In this document: in pieces, positions 1-5,914 of the stretch
How positions within the stretch are numbered: position 1 is the stretch's first letter
Layout: every line of letters starts with the position of its first letter
DNA from: Chloroflexota bacterium
GTDB taxonomy: Bacteria > Chloroflexota > Dehalococcoidia > Lucifugimonadales > Australimonadaceae
Assembly: GCA_026713505.1 (NCBI GenBank)
Contig: JAPOOH010000416.1
Coordinates: forward strand, 1 to 5,914
Reading direction: 5' to 3'
DNA length: 5,914 nucleotides
Translations under genes and position numbers: made by a program
Notes under the pieces: model-generated
Told to the model about the DNA's origin: nothing
The model's database searches: none
Seen by the model: only the letters and a program-made list of their open reading frames with translations

Positions 1-17
1 CATCGCTCACCCCCATC

Positions 18-124
18 CTAACCTTCCCCCATCGAGGGGGAAGGGATAGACGGTCCGCTCCCGGTCCACACTCACCGCGCGCTGAATCGCGTTGCCCTCT
101 CCCCTCAAGGGAAAGGGAGGTCAG
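18..124. repeat. Inverted pair of REP-like palindromes downstream of the FAH gene
   Basis: Two GC-rich hairpins lie in the space after the FAH stop codon. The left is a perfect 9-bp stem CCTTCCCCC/GGGGGAAGG (22-30 and 36-44) with a 5-nt loop. The right is CCCTCTCCC/GGGAAAGGG (95-103 and 109-117), 8 of 9 paired, also with a 5-nt loop. Read on the minus strand, the right copy resembles the left: CTGACCTCCC against CTAACCTTCC, then a TGAGGGGAGAGGG arm against CGAGGGGGAAGGG. They are therefore divergent copies in opposite orientation about 50 bp apart, the layout of REP doublets (BIME/REPIN type). No T-run follows either stem, so a classic intrinsic terminator is unlikely. They may stabilise the mRNA 3' end or block read-through. 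Confidence 0.6.
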
Positions 125-140
125 AGGCGCCGCTCTCCCG

Positions 141-1073
141 TCAGGAACGCGGCCCCATGCCCATGGACGTGCCGCCCGCCTCCCGCATGCGGGTCGCCAT
201 CTCCTCGTCGACGCCGCGCCGCCACTCGCGTTTCGCAGGGTCTTCCACGTTGACGCGGAGGGTGCCGATGCCGCCGATGGTGAATTCGATGCGGTCGCCG
301 TCCTGCAGTGCGCCAAGCCCCTGGTGGTTGGTGCCGGTGCTGATGATGTCTCCGGCGCGCAGGTGGGCGATGCGGGAGATGAACTCGATGCACTCCGGTA
401 TCTTGTGCGCCATGTCGTCGGTGTTGAACGCCTGGCGGTCCTCGCCGTTATTGGTGATATGCAGGCTCACGTCATGCGGGTCCGGGACCTCGTCCTTGGT
501 GATGATGAAAGGCCCCATGGGCCCGAACGTGGGCCAGGATTTCACCTGGAAGAAGCTGGTGCGACCGCCGGGTTCGAAGCCGCGGGCGGAGACGTCGATG
601 AAGCCCGTGTAGCCGAAGACCTTGTCCATCGCCTCTTCCTGCGAGACGTTCTTGGCTTCTGAGCCCATCACGACGGCGAGCTCGGCCTCATGGTGGAAGA
701 TGGTGGCGTGGCAGTCGGGGCTGAGGCGCACCGTCTCGCCGTCACCGATGACGCAGTCAGACGACTTCTGGAAGCAGTCTATCTCCGGCATGGGCCGCTG
801 CCCGAACTCCAGGTAGTTGACGGCCATGCAGAAGATCTGGTCCGGGCGGGGGATGGGCGGGCGTATGCGCACGCTCTCCAACGGTACTCCCTGCGAAACG
901 TCGCAGAGCTTCTGGAACGGGTCGCGCACCTGCTCAAAGTGGGAGATGACGAGCTTGATCATCTCCTGCGCGCCGTGGGCGTGCACGCCCTCCAGCACCT
1001 CGGAAACGTCCACGATGTGGGTGTCGTTCTTGACGACGCCGAGGGTCCAGTCGTTGAAAAAGCCGAGTTTCAT
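141..1073 (-). CDS. Fumarylacetoacetate hydrolase (FAH) superfamily protein
   Basis: A 310-residue protein with a small N-terminal domain (about 1-75) followed by the FAH catalytic fold. The metal-binding set is visible: HHEAELAVV (127-135) with Glu129 and Glu131, IDVSARG (159-165) with Asp160, Lys178 in QVKSWPTFGPMGPF (176-189), and the C-terminal GDIISTGTNHQGLG (241-254), where many relatives have GTPAGVG. Members cleave C-C bonds in, hydrate, isomerise or decarboxylate 2-oxo or diketo acids, often in degradation of aromatic compounds. The residues suggest an active Mg2+/Mn2+ enzyme, but the substrate cannot be read from sequence. A charged, Met-rich tail of about 30 residues follows the last core strand (TLRVNVED, 271-278). 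The start at 1073 is supported by GGAGGAG 8 nt upstream. It follows purA by 40 bp and is likely in the same transcript; no functional link to purine synthesis is apparent. Confidence 0.9.
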   Translation of the reverse strand: MKLGFFNDWTLGVVKNDTHIVDVSEVLEGVHAHGAQEMIKLVISHFEQVRDPFQKLCDVSQGVPLESVRIRPPIPRPDQIFCMAVNYLEFGQRPMPEIDCFQKSSDCVIGDGETVRLSPDCHATIFHHEAELAVVMGSEAKNVSQEEAMDKVFGYTGFIDVSARGFEPGGRTSFFQVKSWPTFGPMGPFIITKDEVPDPHDVSLHITNNGEDRQAFNTDDMAHKIPECIEFISRIAHLRAGDIISTGTNHQGLGALQDGDRIEFTIGGIGTLRVNVEDPAKREWRRGVDEEMATRMREAGGTSMGMGPRS

Positions 1074-1081
1074 GCGTGCTT

Positions 1082-1088
1082 CTCCTCC
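1082..1088 (-). promoter_or_regulatory. Strong ribosome binding site deciding the FAH-family start
   Basis: GGAGGAG lies 8 nt before the ATG at 1073. The reading frame remains open into purA (to 1139), but the 22 extra residues there look unlike the family, so this site supports the shorter 310-residue protein. Confidence 0.75.
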
Positions 1089-1113
1089 GTCTCGATTCTG
1101 TTTCCGGCGCGGG

Positions 1114-2403
<1,290 letters not shown>

Positions 2404-2410
2404 CGCACAA

Positions 2411-2416
2411 CTCCTT
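2411..2416 (-). promoter_or_regulatory. Strong ribosome binding site of purA
   Basis: AAGGAG lies 7 nt upstream of the purA ATG, close to ideal in sequence and spacing. It confirms the start at 2403. Confidence 0.75.
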
Positions 2417-2452
2417 GTCCGTTCCGGGGGAGGCTACCCGTAAACACAACTA

Positions 2453-2484
2453 CCGGCCTGCACCGCAGATCGGGCGCAGGCCGG
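2453..2484 (-). terminator. Hairpin in the ROK-purA gap: weak terminator or purA leader structure
   Basis: A perfect 9-bp inverted repeat (CCGGCCTGC/GCAGGCCGG) has a 14-nt intervening segment that can form a further 3-bp stem with a 5-nt loop. In the direction of transcription it is followed by the moderately T-rich TAGTTGTGTTTA. It could terminate the treT-ROK transcript imperfectly. Because it starts about where the candidate purA transcript would begin, it could instead fold as a 5' leader structure. The stem is strong; the role is uncertain. Confidence 0.42.
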
Positions 2485-2489
2485 ATGGC

Positions 2490-2498
2490 AGTATAGCA
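2490..2498 (-). promoter_or_regulatory. Candidate extended -10 promoter for purA
   Basis: Reading the minus strand, TGC is followed directly by TATACT, a good match to an extended -10 element (TGnTATAAT), in otherwise GC-rich DNA just after the ROK stop codon. A TTGTCA resembling a -35 box lies upstream, but the spacing is 20 bp, too long for a standard pair; extended -10 promoters can work without one. Transcription would begin near 2482-2484, about 80 nt before the purA ATG. This is sequence resemblance only. Confidence 0.4.
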
Positions 2499-2512
2499 GA
2501 GCGAAGCCCGCG

Positions 2513-3490
2513 CTATGACAACAGGGCGTCGCTGGCGAGAGCGACCGCGCCGAGCGCCCCGGCCTCCACGCCGAGCGCGGGCGGGACAACGGGCGTGAGC
2601 TTGCCCACGCCGGCGAACGACTGCTCGCGCATGAGCGCGACGGCGGGCGCGATGTAGGCGTCCCACTCGTTGGACAGGCCGCCGCCGATGATGATCTTCG
2701 CCGGGTTGAGCAGGTTCACGAGGCTCGTGAGGCCTGCGCCGAGGAAGACGATGGCGTCCGCCACGATCGACTGCGCAAGTGCGTCGCCGGAGCGGCAGGC
2801 AGCGAAGATGTCGCGGGCGGTCAGCCCTTCCACGTTGGTATCGTGCAGCGCCGTGCTCATGGAGGAGCGCTCCCCCGCCGTGATCCGCTCCGTCGCGATG
2901 CGCGCCAGGGCCGTGCCGGAGCAGAGCGACTCCCACGCGCCGGGGGTCGTGCTCGCGCCGTAGGGGCCGTGGGCGTCCACCGTCATGTGTCCGACCTCTC
3001 CGGCGTACCCGGCCGACCCGGTGAACAGCTTGCCGTCGATGATGATGCCCGCGCCGATTCCGGTGCTGATGGTGAGGAAGACGACGTCCTGAACGCCCTT
3101 GCCCGCGCCGTAGCGCTGCTCGCCGAGGGCCGCGATGTTCGCGTCGTTGCCGATGGCGACCTGGATGCCGAGCTGCCGGTTGAGCATCGGAGCGACCGGC
3201 GTGTTGTCCATCGCGGGGAGGTGCGGAGAGTGCACGATGGTCCCGGCGCGGGCGTCTATCGCCCCTGCGGCGGCCACGCCCACGGAGCCGATCGCGTCCG
3301 TGGTCAGCCCCGCATTAGCCACAGCCGAGCGGGCAACCTCAGCCATCGCGGAGATGATGCGCTCCGCGCTCTCCCGCGACGGGGTCTCGGCGACAGCCGT
3401 GGCGAGCGTCGTGCCATCAGGCCGCGCGGCCAGCGCGAGTATCTTGGTGCCACCGATGTCTATGCCGAGGACTGCGTCTGTAGCTGACAT
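2513..3490 (-). CDS. ROK-family sugar kinase, probably glucokinase, lacking the zinc-binding cysteines
   Basis: A 325-residue member of the ROK family, typical in length for a single-domain sugar kinase with no N-terminal helix-turn-helix. It is therefore an enzyme rather than a ROK repressor. Visible motifs are the phosphate loop DIGGTK (11-16), GNDAN (114-118) with the catalytic Asp116, the glycine-rich STGIGAG (142-148), GEVGHMTVD (164-172), and a C-terminal IIIGGGLS (267-273). The family's CXCGXXGCXE zinc motif should occupy residues 178-187, but all three cysteines are replaced (Gly178, Ser180, Ala185), while Gly184, Glu187 and His168 remain. It likely phosphorylates glucose with ATP; glucose is a substrate or product of the neighbouring TreT, which supports that role. 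Other hexoses or N-acetyl sugars cannot be excluded. The start gives the usual short lead into DIGGTK, but its ribosome site is weak (only GAAG), so translation may depend on treT, 44 bp upstream. Confidence 0.88.
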   Translation of the reverse strand: MSATDAVLGIDIGGTKILALAARPDGTTLATAVAETPSRESAERIISAMAEVARSAVANAGLTTDAIGSVGVAAAGAIDARAGTIVHSPHLPAMDNTPVAPMLNRQLGIQVAIGNDANIAALGEQRYGAGKGVQDVVFLTISTGIGAGIIIDGKLFTGSAGYAGEVGHMTVDAHGPYGASTTPGAWESLCSGTALARIATERITAGERSSMSTALHDTNVEGLTARDIFAACRSGDALAQSIVADAIVFLGAGLTSLVNLLNPAKIIIGGGLSNEWDAYIAPAVALMREQSFAGVGKLTPVVPPALGVEAGALGAVALASDALLS

Positions 3491-3511
3491 CGCACTTCAC
3501 GGGTAAGGATG

Positions 3512-3527
3512 TCAGGGGCTCGCCCCT
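3512..3527 (-). other. Intercistronic hairpin between treT and the ROK kinase
   Basis: A perfect 6-bp stem CAGGGG/CCCCTG closes a 4-nt loop (CGAG in the transcript). It lies 7 nt after the treT stop codon and about 20 nt before the ROK start. No T-rich run follows, so it is not a convincing intrinsic terminator. An mRNA-stabilising or processing hairpin, or one that tunes ROK translation, is possible. The stem is short and could be chance in GC-rich DNA. Confidence 0.4.
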
Positions 3528-3534
3528 GCGCCCG

Positions 3535-4791
3535 CTATCTTACCCCGGAGAGCGAGGCCATCAAGCGGAGGTGGTCCTTGAGCAGCCGGGTGGTGAGGAA
3601 GTGCTTGCGGACGTGCTCCTTGCCAAGCTTGCCTATCTCCCTGCGCCCTTCCGGGTCCTTCAGCAGTCTGCGGATGGCGTCCACGAACTCCTGGGTCGTG
3701 CCTGCGACGGGACCCGCCTTGCCGTAGTCCAACTGGAGCGGGATGCCGCCGGCGGGGCTTCCCACGAGCGCCTTCGACTTCCAAAGCGCCTCGGAGATGA
3801 CGAGACCGAACCCCTCGCGGATAGACTTCTGCAGCAGGACGTCCGCGGCGCTCTGGAAGGCGTTGACCTCCAGGTTGCCGACGCCGTTCAGGTTGGTGAG
3901 CACGTGGATGTCGTAGTCCTCTCCCGCCTTGCGCACGATGCGTTCGTAGAACGACCACGCCTCCGGGTCGTCGTTCGCCATCGCGGCGACCATGAGCAGT
4001 TGCAGGTCCGGGTACTCCTCCTTGAGCGCCTTGTAGACGTCCAGCACGCCGAGCGGGTCCTTCCACGGGTCGAAACGGGAGATCTGGGCAATGATGGGGC
4101 GGTCCGGGTCGACCTCGTAGCGGGCGAGGATGTCCCTTATCACGACGGGCGAGATCTCCGAGTTCTTGGTGCTGGTGGGGTCGATCGCCGGCCAGATAGT
4201 CGCCAGTTCCGGGCCGGGGATGGGCTCCTTCACGTACTCGGCGAGGGTGAAAACGAGGGCGTCGTAACTGGAGATGTAGCCGCGCAGGAACCCCCACACC
4301 TCCGGCAGCGCCTCGGTCGTGTCGAGGTGGCAACGCCAAACCCACTTCGCGCCGAGCATGTCCGGGTCTCGTTCGCGGAGGTACTCGAGAACGCCGGCTG
4401 GCTGGGGGTCGTGGATGTAGACGAAGTCGTACCGCCCGTCCATCGCATCGGCGTTCGCCTTGTTGGTCTCCCGCCAGAGGTCGGCCATCGCCTTGTTCCA
4501 GGGGATGTACATGCCTTGGAGAGCGTTGTGCATGCTCTTGGAAACGTTGAAGAACTCCGCGGACGCTTCCATGACGTGCCAGTGTGCGTCTACACCGACG
4601 TCTCTGAGCAATGGGATGAAGCTGTTGAGAATCTCCGCGACGCCTCCGCCGAACGCCGTGGCGTTGAGGTGCAGCACGCGGGCGTCCTTCAGGGGCGCGG
4701 CCAGCATGCGGAGTTCCGCCACTTGCTCCTCGCCGACATGCGTCTCGTACTCGTCCAACGCCTTGGGCGTGATGGGGACCGGAGTGGGCAT
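3535..4791 (-). CDS. treT: Trehalose synthase, TreT-type GT4 glycosyltransferase
   Basis: A 418-residue GT-B enzyme of the TreT family, which transfers glucose between NDP-glucose and glucose to make or break trehalose reversibly in the cytoplasm. The N-terminal domain has the GGGVAE loop (residues 48-53), HDPQP (127-131) and WRCHLD (152-157). The C-terminal domain has QISRFDPWKDP (236-246), with the diphosphate-binding Arg239 and Lys244, and the EX7E motif EGFGLVISE (326-334), followed by a GSPAGGIPLQL sugar-binding loop. The length is normal for the family. The frame is open 89 codons further upstream, but the start at 4791 is preferred because it overlaps the preceding stop as TGATG, has GAGG 5 nt before ATG, and leaves a family-like N-terminus. 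Production is probably translationally coupled to the upstream paralogue. Trehalose as the product, and the direction of the reaction in the cell, are inferred from the family. Confidence 0.9.
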   Translation of the reverse strand: MPTPVPITPKALDEYETHVGEEQVAELRMLAAPLKDARVLHLNATAFGGGVAEILNSFIPLLRDVGVDAHWHVMEASAEFFNVSKSMHNALQGMYIPWNKAMADLWRETNKANADAMDGRYDFVYIHDPQPAGVLEYLRERDPDMLGAKWVWRCHLDTTEALPEVWGFLRGYISSYDALVFTLAEYVKEPIPGPELATIWPAIDPTSTKNSEISPVVIRDILARYEVDPDRPIIAQISRFDPWKDPLGVLDVYKALKEEYPDLQLLMVAAMANDDPEAWSFYERIVRKAGEDYDIHVLTNLNGVGNLEVNAFQSAADVLLQKSIREGFGLVISEALWKSKALVGSPAGGIPLQLDYGKAGPVAGTTQEFVDAIRRLLKDPEGRREIGKLGKEHVRKHFLTTRLLKDHLRLMASLSGVR

Positions 4792-5914
4792 CAGCGCCTC
4801 GACGACCGCCGGCGCTGCTTCAGCATCTGCTGAAAGACCTTGAGATAGCCGGCAAGGTAGTGAGTGATGAGGTGACTCCGGGCAACGTGCCGGTGCGCGG
4901 CCTGTCCGAGCCGGGCTGCCGTCCTGGGGTTCCTCAGCAGCCGTTCGATAGCCGCGGCCTGCTCCTCCGTGGTGTCGGCGAGCAGAGCGGTCCTGCCCTC
5001 GATCAGGAGGGCCTCGGCGACGGAGCTGCGGGCGCTGACGATGGGGCGGGACTGCCACATCTCCTCCAGCAGCTCCACGGATATGCCCCGCGGATAGCCC
5101 TCGTGGATGAGCACCGTCGCCTCTTCCCGCAGAGCGGAGAGTTCCACGTTGCCCACGCGGTCCATCTCCGTCAGCACGAGCACGCCGCCCAGGCGTTGGG
5201 CGCGTTCTCGCAGGACGTTGAGCTTGTTGCTCAGCCCCGGCTCATCGGAGACGAGATTGGTTATGACGAGTTGCACGTCCGGACGGTGCTCCCTGACCAG
5301 GGAGAACGTGTCCAGCACGCGTTCGGGGTCGTCGTCGCGCATGCTGAGGACGATCTGGCCGATGACGGGCTTGTCCACGTGCAGGCCGCGCTGAGCGAGG
5401 ATGGTCTCGCGCACCTCGTCGGAGACGGGCCGCGCGCTGGGGCTGAGGGGGTCGACGCCTGGAGGGACGACGAACGTGCGCCGCGTCGGAGCGTCGGGGC
5501 GGATGAAGGGCTTGTAGTCGTAGACAGACGCGTCGAAGTTGTCCGCGTGCTGGCGGATGAGCGACCACGCGTTCGGGACGGCGTTACGGTAGTCACGGTG
5601 GGAGTGCCACAGCCAGACGCCCGGCGGAGGCTGTCCGTGCTGATGGGTAAGGGCAGCGTGAAGCCCGGCGGACGCAGAGTGGTGCACGACAACGACATCG
5701 AACTCCTCGTCGAACATCTGGGCGTTCCCGCGGTTGAACTCCCACCACTCGTTCTCGCGCTGTTCCTGCCAGCTTCCGGCGTACCCGGAGAGCGCGCGGC
5801 GGAGCGCCCGGTCCATCTCCACGTACTCGGCGGCGACCCGCACCTGCTGCCACTGGATGTTCAGTCCGAGGTCCGCCAGCAGCGGCACGGAACTCTGGAG
5901 CAGGCGGCGCACGG
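4791..5914 (-). CDS. TreT-like GT4 glycosyltransferase paralogue with altered active site (5' end outside window)
   Basis: The frame is open to the right edge, so the N-terminus is missing. About 50 residues are absent judging from the alignment with the next gene, and 373-374 codons are visible. The protein is homologous to the adjacent TreT along its length: PLLADLG matches PLLRDVG, VVVHH matches VYIHD, VWLWHSHRD matches WVWRCHLD, VGNVEL matches VGNLEV, and both have a related Rossmann-like C-terminal domain ending in a HLITHYL/FLTTRLL helix. Counting from the codon at 5912, the usual GT4 donor-site residues are changed: Asp to His78, Arg to Leu189, Lys to Asp194, and the first Glu of EX7E to Arg275. 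His77, His105, Asp107 and the second Glu (283) are kept. The C-terminus is strongly basic (KQRRRSSRR). No membrane segment is visible. It could be a regulatory or structural partner of TreT, or an enzyme with another donor. The family assignment is solid; the function is not known. Confidence 0.85.
   Translation of the reverse strand, partial: VRRLLQSSVPLLADLGLNIQWQQVRVAAEYVEMDRALRRALSGYAGSWQEQRENEWWEFNRGNAQMFDEEFDVVVVHHSASAGLHAALTHQHGQPPPGVWLWHSHRDYRNAVPNAWSLIRQHADNFDASVYDYKPFIRPDAPTRRTFVVPPGVDPLSPSARPVSDEVRETILAQRGLHVDKPVIGQIVLSMRDDDPERVLDTFSLVREHRPDVQLVITNLVSDEPGLSNKLNVLRERAQRLGGVLVLTEMDRVGNVELSALREEATVLIHEGYPRGISVELLEEMWQSRPIVSARSSVAEALLIEGRTALLADTTEEQAAAIERLLRNPRTAARLGQAAHRHVARSHLITHYLAGYLKVFQQMLKQRRRSSRR
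4797..4800 (-). promoter_or_regulatory. Ribosome binding site of treT inside the upstream gene
   Basis: GAGG lies 5 nt before the ATG and within the last codons of the upstream glycosyltransferase (its AGG Arg codon). Together with the TGATG stop-start overlap at 4789-4793, it fixes the treT start and suggests termination-reinitiation coupling. Confidence 0.55.

Noticed and set aside
22..44. Intrinsic terminator for the FAH transcript
   Set aside because: The stem is strong, but the following minus-strand sequence is G-rich with no T-run; a REP-like repeat explains both palindromes better.
2435..3505. Shared TACCCGTRAA in opposite orientation upstream of purA (2435-2444) and of the ROK gene (3496-3505), as a common operator
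   Set aside because: One 10-base near match without dyad symmetry is too weak, and the two copies sit at different distances from their genes.
3512..4345. 277-codon minus-strand frame within treT in another phase
   Set aside because: Arg/Gly/Pro-rich low-information translation overlapping the conserved TreT C-terminal domain; a frame shadow.
3571..4833. Open frame of 420 codons on the plus strand opposite treT
   Set aside because: It lies antisense to a gene with clear family motifs, its composition (rich in Arg, Val, Leu, Gly, His) is that expected from the complement of GC-rich codons, and it shows no recognisable domain.
4792..5058. Extension of treT by 89 codons upstream
   Set aside because: It would overlap the preceding gene by about 270 bp with a Pro/Arg-rich, non-family sequence; the TGATG-coupled start fits the TreT N-terminus.
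5910..5912. GTG at the right edge as the start of the TreT-like paralogue
   Set aside because: Alignment with TreT shows this point corresponds to about residue 51 of the family, so the codon is most likely an internal Val and the gene continues outside the window.

Overview
The window is a compact, GC-rich stretch of bacterial chromosome. All five supported genes lie on the minus strand, so transcription runs from high to low coordinates. No tRNA, rRNA, CRISPR array, transposase or phage gene was seen. The combination of genes, the high GC and a REP-like palindrome pair would fit an environmental Chloroflexota such as the Dehalococcoidia/SAR202 group. That placement is an impression from gene content, not a demonstrated assignment.

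In transcription order: (1) a glycosyltransferase open at the window edge (4791-5914), clearly homologous to trehalose synthase TreT but with several donor-site residues replaced; (2) an intact TreT-type GT4 enzyme (3535-4791), whose start codon shares one base with the stop of gene 1 (TGATG); (3) a ROK-family sugar kinase, probably a glucokinase (2513-3490), 44 bp downstream, that lacks the family's zinc cysteines; (4) adenylosuccinate synthetase PurA (1114-2403), after a 109-bp gap that holds a candidate extended -10 promoter and a strong hairpin; (5) a fumarylacetoacetate hydrolase (FAH) superfamily protein (141-1073), 40 bp after purA. The left 140 bp hold two related palindromes in inverted orientation.

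Genes 1-3 make biochemical sense together. TreT interconverts NDP-glucose plus glucose with trehalose plus NDP, and a glucokinase-type ROK enzyme would consume or control the free glucose. The unusual part is the upstream TreT-like protein. In gap-free local alignments with its neighbour, the residues expected to hold the nucleotide-sugar diphosphate and the first Glu of the EX7E motif are changed, while the fold-defining anchors remain. It looks like a divergent or non-catalytic partner made in fixed linkage with the active enzyme. PurA and the FAH protein look like a separate housekeeping/catabolic pair, probably with their own promoter.
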